Shown here in pieces: positions 20,015 through 30,860 of a DNA stretch of 64,000 nt. The translations under genes were made by a program, and so were the position numbers. The notes beneath the pieces were generated by a model, which did no database searches, was not told the DNA's origin, and saw nothing but the letters and a program-made list of their open reading frames with translations. How positions within the stretch are numbered: position 1 is the first letter of the stretch; every line of letters begins with the position of its first letter. Origin of the DNA: Ascarosepion bandense (taxonomy: Eukaryota; Mollusca; Cephalopoda; Sepiida; Sepiidae); NCBI GenBank assembly GCA_037127315.1, contig JBBBDQ010000913.1:5948501-6012500 (forward strand), given 5' to 3'.

Positions 20015-20058
20015 CCGCAGACAGATCTGTTTCGCTTTATCACAGCTCATCAGTACGG
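20015..20058 (-). ncRNA. Hammerhead ribozyme (S2 SINE), canonical core
   Basis: Minus strand: helix I CCGTA (20058-20054) pairs with TGCGG (20019-20015). CTGATGA 20053-20047. Helix II 20046-20034 (GCT/AGC closing pairs). GAAA 20033-20030. Helix III CAGATCTG (20029-20022), an exact palindrome that would pair best between two molecules. GTC cleavage site with TC at 20021-20020. All conserved core bases are present. Confidence 0.85.
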
Positions 20059-20215
20059 TTAGACTCCGATTACTTTTAACTCAGGATTGAAACCCGACCG
20101 AATTGGCGTCAGATTTTACCTCTGAGCTATGGGCGTTCGGTAGAAGAAGGCAGACTTTTTAGCGCGTATATTATCATTATACACACCCAATAGCTGAGAG
20201 TGTTCTAATTCATTA
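20015..20215 (-). mobile_element. S2 SINE: tRNA-like head plus 3' hammerhead
   Basis: Minus strand order: 5' flank unit with AAAAAGTCTGCCTTCTTC (about 20160-20145), tRNA-like head with A-box-like TAGCTCAGAGG and B-box-like GGTTTCAATCC, linker, then an intact-core hammerhead ending two bases from a short TA tract. The layout is identical to the copy at 55337-55550. tRNA heads supply an internal pol III promoter in SINEs; ribozyme-ended SINEs are known in schistosomes (Sm-alpha). Confidence 0.8.
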
Positions 20216-20228
20216 CTGAATGAACGAT

Positions 20229-20236
<8 letters not shown>

Positions 20237-20266
<30 letters not shown>
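20237..20266 (+). repeat. (GT)n microsatellite
   Basis: About 30 bp of GT repeats. Confidence 0.95.
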
Positions 20267-20267
<1 letters not shown>

Positions 20268-20639
20268 GACTAATACAAATAGAACTTTTTTACTTCGCTG
20301 GTTGATGTTCTATTAATCACTGCGACTCCAGAATTTCGTAAACAAATATTTTTGTAATCATTCGGGCTACTCGTCAGGAGGTTTCATTAATTGACTCTGG
20401 ATAGACTCATTTACGTTATTTTTATTCTAAGTTAAAAAAAGATTTTTTTATACTAAGTTAAAAAATATTTTGTGGCCTATTTATTGGTATCAGGTTGATC
20501 TTTTTTTGCATGTGCGTGTGTGTGTGCGTGTGTGTGCGAAGGCGTTGCGTGTGTCTGTACGTGTGTGTGTATGTGTGTACCTGTAGAATGTTGCGGTTTT
20601 CTCATCTTTTCATAATTTTCTTGTTTATACTTCTTTTTC

Positions 20640-20733
20640 ACATTTCTCTCTCTCTCTCTCGTTCCCCCCCCCCTCTCTCTCTCTCCCCCTCTCTCTCTCT
20701 CGTCTCTCTCTCTCTCTCTCTCTCTCTTCACCG
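20640..20733. repeat. (CT)n / C-rich microsatellite
   Basis: About 90 bp of CT repeats with C-runs. It creates spurious Leu/Ser-rich and Glu/Arg-rich open frames. Confidence 0.9.
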
Positions 20734-20789
20734 GGTGGCATTTACTCGAATAATCTGGCGTTTTCTTAAGTTTGGAAAAATTTTTTTTA

Positions 20790-21578
20790 AATCGTTTCAC
20801 CCTGAGCAAGGCATTCCGCTGCCACTATTGCCACTATTGCGCAGGGGGTTACAGAGGGGCGGGGAGGTGATGAGAAAAGAGAGTCAGATATAGGAAATGT
20901 CAGAAGGAGGGTGATAGACGGGTAAGGATACCGAGAATGAGGGTTGGTTAGATGGTGAGAGTGTTTAATCCAGACATTCCTCTCTAACCGCACATTGAAG
21001 GTAGTATTAAACGGACATGCGTCCCAAAACTACCATACGAACGCTGGCGTCCCTAAGGTTCTATCCTAGGTCCCACGCTCTTTCTGATCTACATTAATGA
21101 TCTCCCAGATGCCATTAAATACCAAGTAGGCATGTACACCACAATTTACTCTCTCCTCGATGAAAAAACCGGTGTGGCCAACAAAGCGAACCTCGCTGCC
21201 GAGCTTGAAAAGGACCACCAATCCGTAGTGGACTGGGGTAGGATATGGCTCGTGAATTTCAATGCTTCCAAAACGAAGCTGCTATCAATTAACCATCATA
21301 GACAATCGCATCTACCTCCCATTAGCATGGAACAGGCTTGCCTCCCAGAGAGTAAAACACTACGCCTCCTTGGCCTTACACTCTCGGCGGACCTCAAATG
21401 GAATGATTATATCGAATCCATTGCTAAATCCGCTGTTATGAAGGTCGGTTCTCTGTGCAGGACCCGGAAGTTTTTCCCGTCTAAATCAATCCTGCACATA
21501 TATGAATCTACCATCCGCCCGTGTATTGAATACTGCTGCCACATCTGGTCGGGTGCCCCTGCTACTCTCCTCGGATAG
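20790..21578. mobile_element. LINE family B copy with 5' inversion (twin-priming structure)
   Basis: 20790-20967 is the family B 3' end on the minus strand (CACCCTGAGCAAGGCATTCC block). From about 20968 the orientation flips and the plus strand reads the upstream RT region: GRIWLVNFNASKTKLLSINH, LRLLGLTLSADLKWNDYIES, IRPCIEYCCHIWSGAP. The YADD motif is damaged (MYTTIYS). A 3' part in one orientation joined to an inverted upstream part is the expected product of twin priming. Confidence 0.75.
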
Positions 21579-22118
21579 GTGTACTCCGTTTATTTTATTT
21601 TAGATAGACAGATAGTGGGGGCGAAATAACACAAATAAAATATTTGTCACTTAGCTGATTGGATTTACCCTCTGCAACCCGACTACAGAGTTTCGTAGAT
21701 AGACCTTCCGGGAATAACCATGCCCACTCGCAAAGGAGTATCAGAAATTTACGAAGTGAAAATGCTAGCTATTCATACTAGCAAATAATATAGGTGAAAT
21801 TGTATGACTTATATAAGGACAGTTTTTCCGTTGACACCGCTGTTATTGTAACTTCCTTCGCTCCTTGGTAATGTTTATTGCTTTAAAAAGGAATGATTAG
21901 AATTTTAACAAAACATAAATATACAATTAAATTTATATATCCTCTTTGTTCTTGAGAAATGAAAACAAAGTTAATAAACACTATTTATTTATTTAATAGA
22001 GTGTTTAAAATTTTATAAAGTTCAACGCAATTGCCAATTAGACAATGATTTGCACATCATTCCAGCAAACTAATAAATAAATACATTGGCTCTTGGTCCT
22101 TGTATTGGGTGAACATTA

Positions 22119-22120
<2 letters not shown>
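21579..22120. other. Unassigned AT-rich intronic DNA
   Basis: Nothing recognised. The sequence then enters (TA)n (22121-22160). Confidence 0.5.
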
Positions 22121-22164
<44 letters not shown>

Positions 22165-22401
22165 GTAGCAACAACTATACCAATAGTAAAACTAGAATTA
22201 ATCAAGTTATAATTTAAATCGTCTTGTATAACCCACCGAGAACTCGGAGGGAAAAAAAGGGGAAGCAAAAAAAGAAACAAACGAAGTACATGAACAAAAA
22301 GTCAAGCACTCGTAAGAAAGAAAAAAAACCCAAGACGAAAACCCTAACACTAAAGCGCTCAGTACCAAAGTAGAACAAACAAAGACAGAAATCTAAGCAA
22401 G

Positions 22402-22452
22402 AGCCATCAACCGACCACGGTTTCGCCTAACGGCTCGTCAGGGAAATTGGCT
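22402..22452 (-). ncRNA. Hammerhead ribozyme, left arm of inverted pair
   Basis: Minus strand: helix I AGCCAATTTCC (22452-22442) pairs with GGTTGATGGCT (22412-22402) with an internal mismatch loop. CTGACGA 22441-22435. Helix II GCC/GGC with TTA(G) loop, 22434-22425. GAAA 22424-22421. Helix III CC/GG (22420-22415). GTC site, TC at 22414-22413. Such a 2-bp helix III suggests activity as a dimer, as described for minimal PLE hammerheads. Confidence 0.8.
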
Positions 22453-22469
22453 GAGTATTGAGTAAATTT

Positions 22470-22516
22470 CCAATATCCCTGACGAGCCGTTAGGCGAAAC
22501 CGTGGTTGGGTGTTGG
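22470..22516 (+). ncRNA. Hammerhead ribozyme, right arm of inverted pair
   Basis: Helix I CCAATATCC (22470-22478) pairs over nine positions with GGGTGTTGG (22508-22516), including two G.U pairs. CTGACGA 22479-22485. Helix II 22486-22495. GAAA 22496-22499. Helix III 22500-22505 (CC/GG). Cleavage dinucleotide TT at 22506-22507. Ends 8 bases before a (TA)n tract (22525-22588). The helix I of this copy differs from the left arm yet pairs perfectly, which is covariation-like support. Confidence 0.8.
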
Positions 22517-22522
22517 CTCTTG

Positions 22523-22524
<2 letters not shown>

Positions 22525-22588
<64 letters not shown>
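22525..22588. repeat. (TA)n microsatellite
   Basis: About 64 bp of TA directly downstream of the hammerhead at 22470-22516. Confidence 0.95.
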
Positions 22589-22589
<1 letters not shown>

Positions 22590-22590
<1 letters not shown>

Positions 22591-23758
22591 TAATATTTTT
22601 ATTGTATGTTTTTAAAAAAGCATAGTTTACAGTAGCTACCGCCGCTAAATCGATGAATAAACAGCATAGTATGAATAAAAAAAGCCCCAAACTTAATAAA
22701 AAAATGATTTTTTTCATCAAAAAGTTTATGTTATTATTAAGAGAAAACATCAAAGTATTTTTAAATTCTTTTTTAAATTGTTTTTATTCCTTCTGTCACG
22801 ATCGAAAATTTGGTAAAATTTTTGTTTTGATTTTAGTTCGCGGGTAACTAAATCGTTACAAATGTTTAGAATGGAAAACGTAATATTACATAAGTCAGTT
22901 TTTTTTTCTTACGGTGACAAACACATTCATTTGGGAATTTTGCAAAAATCAAGTTATTGTCGGATTTGAATAAAACTTTCAGAAATTATTCACAAATGAA
23001 TGAAATTATTTTTGAAATTATTATTTTAAAAAATATTGGTAAAAATATTTTTTTATATCTGTAACCTCGCTTCATGAAACTTTAAGAAATTTTGTCGCGA
23101 AAAGTGGTTTTATTAGTTAAACGCAGGACTCATTGGGAATGTAAATCATCCATTATTCAAACATTTTGCTTTTATTTCTAAAAATCTGCTCCGAATAGTA
23201 AAATAAAAAATGCAATATAATTATATTATAATAACATTATTTAATTTGAGAAGCTTGTAATTCCTTTGATAAATAATACAAATTAAGGATATTATAGTCT
23301 AAAGAAAAAAAAATTTCGATTAATAATAAAATTTTAAAAGAATTGTTTTAATTTTTTAAAATTATATTACTTTATAAAATTTCAAAAATATCTTTCAAAT
23401 ACTTCAAAGATTTGTTGGAGTTAGTTTATAAACTTATTAAGTGAAGATTACATTTACTAAACTAAATAATGTGTCACATATGTCTATTTTATTTTTACAA
23501 GATTTTTAAAACCGAGAATTAACTTCTGTTTACAAATGTGTCGATCGCTCAAAATTGCACGAAAATCGAAAGATTAAATACACTGAAAAAGTTTAGATTC
23601 CAATCAATATAATTTCTGTTTGAAATACACCACAGTATTTTGCTTACTGGAAATAGTAAATTTAATAATTTAGCTATCAATTAAAACTAAAATAAAAGTT
23701 TCAAGAAAACATTTCATATTTAAAACTTCAATCGAAAAGGATTAGAGGTACTTAGTTT
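22590..23758. other. Very AT-rich intronic DNA
   Basis: Over 1.1 kb with no recognised coding, RNA or repeat family on either strand. Possibly unalignable PLE interior, since a PLE 3' relic follows. Confidence 0.5.
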
Positions 23759-23817
23759 ACTGCAATACAAGAGCCGTTGTGCTTCGGTACTATCTTATTA
23801 GCACCTCGTCAGGCAGT
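23759..23817 (-). ncRNA. Hammerhead ribozyme, degenerate
   Basis: Minus strand: helix I ACTGC (23817-23813) pairs with GCAGT (23763-23759). CTGACGA follows. Helix II GGTGCT/AGTACC is a 6-bp stem. The second box reads GAAG rather than GAAA. Helix III ACAA/TTGT has a flanking C.A mismatch, and TT takes the cleavage site. One core substitution probably inactivates it. Confidence 0.5.
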
Positions 23818-23820
23818 GAA

Positions 23821-24023
23821 ATATTTTTTGTTAGGGATCACTATATATAGAAGCTTAAAAACAACATATTTTTACTATATCCAGACAATTAAGGGGGTAG
23901 ATTTTTATGTTTTCTGTTTACAGGAAAATTTACAAATTATCAAATTCCCAAAACTAAAATTGCTCAATAAACGTAACGGAGTAACTTCTATTTGCCATCA
24001 TCGTCGAAAATATACCCTAAAAT
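23821..24023 (+). pseudogene. PLE C-terminal relic
   Basis: GVDFYVFCLQENLQIIKF then LLNKRNGVTSICHHRRKYTL is the C-terminal tail that follows the GIY-YIG nuclease in Penelope-like proteins (compare LLNKRREIISMCCHRNKYKL at 27.6 kb). Only the tail remains. It sits right after the degenerate hammerhead (23759-23817) in opposite orientation. Confidence 0.7.
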
Positions 24024-24036
24024 AAAGTTAATTTTT

Positions 24037-24067
24037 TTTCTAATCTAAACTTATTTATAAATGGAAC

Positions 24068-24132
<65 letters not shown>

Positions 24133-24393
24133 CCGTTACCTATAGACCCCGAAACGGCTGAACAGATTTTCTTGAAAATTTACACAGTTGTACTATAAGC
24201 GTCTGCAAGTGTTCTTAGCTAGGTTTTGTGTCGAGGTACCCCTGATAAATATCGAAAATCGATAATCGAAAAAATCGGGTTATAGAAGGATTGGTCCGAT
24301 TTTAATCAAATTTGATACACTCATAGACAAAGACATAAGAAACAATATTCAGAAGTTTCAAGGTTGCAGTTCTTACAATAGTGCAGAAAATCG

Positions 24394-24429
<36 letters not shown>

Positions 24430-24580
24430 AAAGGCAAGATGTCTGTGTGTGTGTCTGTTTATCTGTCTGTATGTCCTTTATACAAATCCACAATTTTTAT
24501 CTTTAGGCAGAGTTTGAGCTCCAAGATCATGGATTAGTTTTAAAGTTTTCATTATACCCGAACAACATACAGTAGTACAA
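24037..24580 (+). mobile_element. Helitron-like non-autonomous element (copy 2, internal deletion)
   Basis: Starts TCTAAACTTATTTATAAATGG after A, then (GT)n (24070-24131), the CCCGAAACGGCTGAACAGATT block and (TA)n. The middle part of copy 1 is missing, and the 3' hairpin is decayed (ACCCGAACAACATACAGTAGTA). Confidence 0.55.
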
Positions 24581-24590
24581 TAAGTTTAGA

Positions 24591-24610
24591 TATATATATA
24601 TATATTAGAA

Positions 24611-24645
<35 letters not shown>
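24591..24645. repeat. (TA)n microsatellite, interrupted
   Basis: Two TA blocks separated by TTAGAAG. Confidence 0.95.
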
Positions 24646-24652
<7 letters not shown>

Positions 24653-24899
24653 ATAAATAATCAACAACAATAAAATTAATAAAGGCAATTACAATGATAA
24701 AAACTAACAACAAAAATAAATAACGTAAACAATAAAAAATAATAAGTAAAAGATCTGCTTTTACTTTGACTCAATTATCTCTATATTAATTTGAAACTCA
24801 ACCCTTACCCACCACTCAATAGCCATTAGAATAATAAATTAAACCTTATTACCCATAATGCACCATCGATCAGCATACATAAACAGTTGAGCCAAAATG

Positions 24900-24933
<34 letters not shown>

Positions 24934-24959
24934 TGCCACATTCACCCTAGTCGGGTTGA

Positions 24960-25297
24960 GCGGGCTTCCTCCCTGACGGAGCAAGTCTCATTGGGATTTG
25001 TTTAAGGGCAGGGTCCCAAGTCCTACCCTGTTATTCAACCCATAACTGGAGGGAACGGACGGATTAATACCTTTCCCAAGGGTACCAGTGCGCAAGTGAG
25101 TGCAGTGTGCTCAACTGAAATTGGAACTCGGCTCACCGATTTCCCCCTCCAAGCCGACATCCACCGCACCACAACGCACATCCGTGAACGCTAACAGCAC
25201 CTGGTATTCCCAAGTGGTCACCCACGTAAGTACTGACCAGGCTCAACTTCGGTGATCGAGCGGGAACCGGTGTATTCAACGTGACATGACCGTTAAC
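24960..25297 (-). mobile_element. 5S-rRNA/tRNA chimeric SINE
   Basis: Minus strand: 5S-like head (25297-25195; TTGAATACACCGGTTCCCGC, then GGTCAGTACTTACGTGGGTG), linker, tRNA-like head with GTGCGGTGGATGTCGG, and a body ending in CCCAATGAGAC. The 5S part retains blocks corresponding to the internal control region of 5S genes. The fused 5S plus tRNA layout is that described for AmnSINE1 in vertebrates. Confidence 0.85.
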
Positions 25298-25428
25298 AAG
25301 TTGAGCCAAAATACATACATATGACTGAAAAATATTCACAATTTTTCCAAAATACATACATATGACTGAAGAAGCATTAAAGAGACTGTCACTGATGTGC
25401 ATTGACTTCAATATCCACTTTTATCCTC

Positions 25429-25429
<1 letters not shown>

Positions 25430-25507
<78 letters not shown>
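25430..25507. repeat. (TA)n/(CA)n microsatellite
   Basis: TA then CACACA then TA, about 78 bp. Confidence 0.95.
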
Positions 25508-25512
<5 letters not shown>

Positions 25513-25717
25513 CACTGCTCTATACATCATATATCGAGCACTGTTTTAAATTAATGCTTTGGACGGAAAAAATTTTTCTTTCTCATTCTATACTCACTCG
25601 GATATATATATATAGGGAAAACTACTAAAACGTTGTTACTTTAAAAATGTTTTTTTACAGTATTTACTTATTTCTATTTATAAATAAATAAATACTGTCA
25701 AAAATACATTATGATTG

Positions 25718-25821
<104 letters not shown>

Positions 25822-26099
25822 CAATCATATCACGTTGAATACACCGGTTCTCGCTCGATAAACTGAAGTTAAGCAATGTTGAGCCTGGTGAGTACTTAGA
25901 TGGGTGACCGCTTAGGAATACTAGGTGCTGTTAGCCTTATTGACGGATGTGCGTTGCGGTGCAGTGGATGTCGGCTCGGAGGGGGAAATCGGTGAGCCGA
26001 GTTCCAATTCCAGTCGAACACTTTGCATTAACTTACGCACTGGCTCCGTTGGGAAAGGTATTAATCCGTCCCTTCCCTCCAGTTATGGGTTAAATAACT
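25822..26099 (+). mobile_element. 5S-rRNA/tRNA chimeric SINE
   Basis: 5S-like head (25828-25935: TTGAATACACCGGTTCTCGC, then TTAGATGGGTGACCGCTTAG, then AGGTGCTGTTAGCC), then tRNA-like TGCGGTGCAGTGGATGTCGG with B-box-like GAGTTCCAATTCC, and the tail CCAGTTATGGGTTAAATAAC. Head order and linker match copies at 24960, 16066 and 49303. Confidence 0.9.
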
Positions 26100-26265
26100 G
26101 AGGTTTGTTGTTCATGTGATCTGTGGCAGAATTCGGCACCGATTGTTTGTTATCAGCAGTTCCAAAAAGTGTGGATGGTGCTTCAGAAGCCTTCACCACT
26201 TGAAAACAATTCTTTGTGTGATAGTCTGAGTTAGACTTCATACGTCGTAATCGACGGGAGAGTCC

Positions 26266-26315
<50 letters not shown>

Positions 26316-27160
26316 GGAGAAAGAGGGAGAAAATATTAGTTCGTGTAAACATAGGAATCAACAGCTCTTCCCCACACACCTTTACCCTGTCTCACATTCT
26401 ACCTTTTCCTGACCCACACACTCAACTATCTTTATTTTCAATCCATTAAGGAGTAAAACGTCTGGTCTGATGATCGCATAGAATAGTGAAAATGACAGTC
26501 ACCATATAGTGTTTATTCCTATGTCCATACTGCCATTGAAAATATTATGAGTTTACTCAAACACTACTCTATCAACTCAATAAAAACAATTATTGTATGT
26601 TCACCCAATACAAGGGCCAAGGGCCACTCCAGATAGAGTGTTACTGATTTGATTGTTAAAAAGACGGGGAAGGAGACAGTGAGCACCAACCAGCCCAGAT
26701 ATGACAGCAATACTCCGTTCTTGGTCTGATCTGACTCTTGTAAAGATAGAGTATCGCCGCACGAGCGAGGAATTTTCTGAAGGGATACAAGAAACCGATT
26801 ACTCTTCCAAGATGGCACGAATATATGCGTTCTATTTGAGGTCAGAATTGAGCTTTAGAGCCACTTCAATGGATCCTCATTGTGGGTTTGACCATTAATC
26901 AGTATTGCTGCATATTCAGGGTCTGTTTAGAGGTAATGAAATGTTGCTAGCTTTATTTTGGAGCTATAGAATGATATCATCCAGTTTTTCGCCATTGAGC
27001 TGTGAGAATTCAGTCAGAGGAGAGATCAGCTATTGGCACTTGCCATCAAGATATTTGGAGATGCACATACTCTGTGGTATCATCTTCATATATGTTAGAC
27101 TAAAGATATGAGAATTCTTGATAATGACTTAAGAAAGCCAAAAGAAGAATTCATTGAATA
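26100..27160. other. Unassigned intronic DNA with (TA)n
   Basis: A (TA)n tract (26269-26312). Minus-strand frames at 26083-26379 and 26564-26818 and plus-strand frames at 26701-26898 and 26905-27111 have no recognisable similarity and no paired splice signals, so none is called. Confidence 0.5.
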
Positions 27161-27164
27161 ATTT

Positions 27165-27697
27165 GGATTTAGTTACTCGTGTACCGATAGCATGTATAAT
27201 CTTTTTAGCTCCCATAATAACCAAATCTTGAAGAAGTGTAGTGAATCCAATACGGAAAATATAATGACACTTCCCTTAACTGTAAATCGAGAAGTAACTG
27301 TCCGGTTGAGTGTAAGTGTAGGTCTGAAAATGTGATTTATCAAGCCACCATCTACCCTAAGGAAAATCAGGGAAGACGGAATGTTTATATCGGAATTTCC
27401 GCGGGAATTTGGAAGCAACGGCTTTATAACCACAGGCACTTCTTCCCCAACCCTAGTTTAAAATACCAAACTGCACTTTCTAGGAAATACTGGGAATTAA
27501 AAGAAAGTAACTTAGATCCCCAAATAAAATGGGAACTCATAGGCAAGGCTAGGACCCCAAATAGCTTAAGAGATAGATGTTATTTATGCTTGACAGAAAA
27601 AATTAAAATGTTAAAATTTCACGACCAAAATATTCTCCTTAACAAACGAAGGGAGATCATAAGTATGTGTTGCCATAGAAATAAGTATAAATTACAA
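27165..27697 (+). pseudogene. PLE C-terminal region with GIY-YIG endonuclease domain (5'-truncated)
   Basis: Reading frames give SYSCTDSMYNLFSSHNNQIL (PLE region preceding the nuclease), then after a frameshift near 27260 NCPVECKCRSENVIYQATIY and the GIY-YIG core VYIGISAGIWKQRLYNH. It continues LSRKYWELKESNLDPQIKWE, RDRCYLCLTEKIKMLKF and the terminal LLNKRREIISMCCHRNKY. YIG, the following Arg, the KYWELK helix and the CYLC..EK block are hallmark features of the Penelope nuclease, which cuts the target DNA. The RT domain is missing here. It lies in receptor intron 1, antisense to the gene. Confidence 0.85.
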
Positions 27698-27966
27698 TAA
27701 TTATCCTATTCCCCCAATTAGTCCCGATAAAAAAATTGCAAAATTTTTTAAAGTTGACCTAGCAGTTATCTCCCCACCACTTACCCTGCCAACCCTAGGG
27801 TCAGGCCACATACTTCCCACTACTAAGAAAGAATTACTACTGGCTTCGTCCCCCTGCCCAGCCCAAAGAAAAACCAATATATCCCGACCCTTTCCTTTAC
27901 CTGAACTAACCTCTTGGCTTAGAATTTTCTTCATTCTCTGTTTAGAAGGGGTCGAAGAATGCATGC

Positions 27967-28303
27967 CTTTTTTTTAATCGTGTCACCCCAAGCAAGGCAT
28001 TCCACTGCCACTATAGCGTAGGGGGTTACATAGAGGGATTGGATATAAGAAATGTCAGAAGGAGGGTGATAGACGACTTAGGATGTACATAGGGAGAGAG
28101 TTGGAGAGAGTGGGTGTGAGTTAGTGTGTTAGGAGGTGTCTACTGACCTTACATTTAAACTCCGGGAGGTTGTAGCCGTCGGAGAAGCAAGCATGCGGTA
28201 GGGAATTCCACAGGCGAGAAGTGCGAGGAAAGAAGCTGTTGGAGTAGAAATTGCGGTTACATTTCATCGGTTTCACTGTAAAAGGGTGGGACCTAGTTGA
28301 CAA
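27967..28303 (-). pseudogene. LINE family B 3' fragment
   Basis: A 60-codon frame gives RSHPFTVKPMKCNRNFYSNS and LWNSLPHACFSDGYNLPEFK, then the 3' UTR and CATTCCACTGCCACTATAGC / CCCCAAGCAAGGC end block on the plus strand. Confidence 0.85.
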
Positions 28304-28442
28304 TGTTGAAAATGGCTATTTCCCCACTAAGTTTTATCTGAATTTACAGATATATATATTCTCTTTTATACAGCATTGGACATTGTTCTATTCATACCTG
28401 AGTAATATTTGTATATTTGTATAGTGATGTGTATTTATGTTT

Positions 28443-28733
28443 ATGTTGCAGTGGATATAGACTCGGAACGAGAAATCGGGGAGCCGAGTTCGAATTCCAG
28501 TTGAATTCCATGCCTTCACTTACGCGCAAATAAACTTTGGAAATGTATTAATCCGTCTCTTTCCTCCAGTTATGGGTTAAATAACAAGACAGATTGAGTT
28601 CTAAAACCTTGGCTGGCAACTAAACTACCACGGAAAAAATAGCAACCTACTGCGGGATAATCTTCTGCTCAGTCAGTCTTGTCTCTTTCGAGACATGATC
28701 GCCCAAGCGTGTATCACATAACTGACTGATACT
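28443..28733 (+). mobile_element. tRNA-derived SINE, family S1 (best copy of this arrangement)
   Basis: Head TGCAGTGGATATAGACTCGG with B box GAGTTCGAATTCC, then TAATCCGTCTCTTTCCTCCA, GGCTGGCAACTAAACTACCA, and the end TATCACATAACTGACTGATA. Length about 290 bp. No 5S head. Confidence 0.85.
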
Positions 28734-28775
28734 TATTTGCTTCCACATATATATATTATCATCCGCATTAACATG

Positions 28776-28779
<4 letters not shown>

Positions 28780-28825
<46 letters not shown>

Positions 28826-28923
28826 CATGTTAATTCTTTATTTTTCTATAAGTGTGTATTGAGCACTTTTTAATAAAACTGTTTATTGGTCTAATTTAAC
28901 TCTGACCAATAACTTTTTAATAA

Positions 28924-28990
<67 letters not shown>
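28780..28990. repeat. (TA)n and (CA)n microsatellites
   Basis: TA tract 28780-28823, (CA)n 28921-28960 and TA 28961-28988. Confidence 0.95.
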
Positions 28991-28992
<2 letters not shown>

Positions 28993-29374
28993 ACGTATCT
29001 TTATTCAAATATTTTCATTGAATAATATGAATGTATTGTATCTACTTATTTTTATACTGTTCCTTTCCAGTTATGTAATCAGTTTCTTGATATTAAGATG
29101 AAATTCACTAAGGAAGGTGTCGTAGTGTTTGTTCTTTTTAATTTAAGTACTTCGAGATTTCCCAAGATCATCTTCAGGGGTAAATTACAAAGACAAACTT
29201 ATTGTAAGTTCAATAAAATCTGCATTTCATTGTCGTGCTGATTTTTAAAACACGCAAGAACGCTCTCTGCTATAGTTATTTATCAAATTTTAAATTTATT
29301 CGTTGTAATTATAGAATATTTTGCAAATCTTGTTATGTCATGACAGATCATTCTCCTAGTCTTTGATCGATGGG
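28991..29374. other. Unassigned DNA with a hammerhead-like hairpin
   Basis: The minus strand near 29184-29150 has CTGAAGA, a hairpin, then GAAG. Helix I is not completed, so no ribozyme is called. Otherwise nothing recognised. Confidence 0.4.
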
Positions 29375-30014
29375 GCACTTTGATGACTGCACCGTTTTGC
29401 ACCATTGCTTTGGATCATCTCAGTGTTCTCAACAGGCTCCAAAGGAGAATCTGTATTGTGATAGATCCCGACTTGGCAGCTCGACTCCAGCCACTTTCTC
29501 ACCGGCAAGATGTGGCTTCCCTCTGTCTATTCTACAAATATTTTCATGGCTTCTGCTACGACGAACTGAAGTCACTGGTGCCCCCACCACAAGAATTTAC
29601 TCATGCAACCAGACTGGCAACAAGGTCCCACACATTTATAGTTAGATCAACCAAATGCAATCGACAATTCTACTTCTTTTCTCGCACTTCCCGCCTGTGG
29701 AACTCCCTTCCGTATATTTGCTTTCCTGACGGCTACAACCTTCAGGAATTTAAATGCAATGTCAATACCCATCTCTCATCCACTTGACTCCACTTCTACA
29801 TCACCCCGTATATCTTGTTCTTTTCCGTTCTCTCTACCTTCGCGACTGTCTTCACACCTGTGTTCCCATCCTTCTCTTGCCCTTTCTCTGACACCCCCTG
29901 TAACTGGTTCATCTTTCTCTTTAGTCTCCTCCTGTCTAAACTTCTACTCTTATGTAGCCCCCCTGCGCATCAGTGGGGGTACCGCCTTGCTCGTGGTGAA
30001 ACGATTAAAAACGT
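29375..30014 (+). pseudogene. LINE family B 3' part
   Basis: A 135-codon frame (29380-29787) encodes IALDHLSVLNRLQRRICIVI, LCLFYKYFHGFCYDELKSLV and SRLWNSLPYICFPDGYNLQE. The 3' UTR ends TTGCTCGTGGTGAAACGATT. 5'-truncated just upstream of the IQRRIC motif. Confidence 0.9.
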
Positions 30015-30727
30015 ATTTCATTGACACATGTTACAAGGCTCTTTCCTATCTAATCGTTTACGTTGGTCAACCAATATGTCTTTGGTATTCCTCAAGTTCA
30101 TGTCCCTCTCACTTGACCATGCATGACAGTGTGCGCAATAGTTCCTGACTTCCTTGTAATATTACCAAATCATTGTAACTTCCTTCTACGCACAATCTCA
30201 CAATTTCACAATTTGAAATGTTCTATCTAACTTCCTCATTGCTATTACTGTCTTTCCATGTTATTCCAAGAAGTCGTTTATAGCATCACATCTCAAAGGC
30301 AATAATACATTTCAAAATTTTACCATTTAGTGTCCGCGTTTCCCATCCGTATAATGCAATTGAAATGATGAGTGATCTTAGTGGATTGATCTTGCACTGT
30401 AGTAATATATTTTTGGTCTTCCATATTTTGTTAAGCTTAGCAAAGTGTCAAGTTGAAAACAAGTGCTTCAATATGAGGGAACTAACTGGAAATTGGTAGA
30501 AATATAAAATGATATAATATTATATTCACCCTAATATGTTGTTGCTATATTCGTAATAAATTTTGTTAAGTGTTGGTTGGTTGATTTTGATATAGAGGGC
30601 CTTGAGAATTTGAAGTTTTTGTTTATTAATTTTGTGGTGTAGTATGGTGTTGTCAACAAGTATTTCCCTGTATTGTGAAGCTGGACAGGAATGTATTTTA
30701 TATGTTGAGCAATGGAACTTGCATCAG

Positions 30728-30731
<4 letters not shown>
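30015..30731. other. Unassigned DNA
   Basis: 30180-30470 looks like decayed LINE family A-type 3' text on the minus strand, but too poorly conserved to call. A 66-codon minus frame at 30531-30731 is unrecognised. (TA)n at 30732-30771. Confidence 0.4.
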
Positions 30732-30778
<47 letters not shown>

Positions 30779-30806
30779 TTTGAAATACAATTAAAATTAA
30801 AGATAT

Positions 30807-30860
30807 ATTGCGACACGGAAATTTCTATATTTCGAGATTTCTATCTCGTCATCAGGCAAT
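30807..30860 (-). ncRNA. Hammerhead ribozyme (inverted pair, left)
   Basis: Minus strand: helix I ATTGC (30860-30856) pairs with GCAAT (30811-30807). CTGATGA 30855-30849, one extra C, helix II GAGAT/ATCTC (30847-30834), GAAA 30833-30830. Helix III 30829-30814 is an imperfect palindrome around GAAATTTC. TC cleavage site 30813-30812. Core complete except the extra base before helix II. Confidence 0.7.

Noticed and set aside
20340..20400. Minus-strand CTGACGA with a hairpin near 20370
   Set aside because: No proper GAAA and no consistent helix I; too weak to list.
20477..20893. Overlapping frames of 110 and 132 codons
   Set aside because: Translations of (GT)n and (CT)n repeats.
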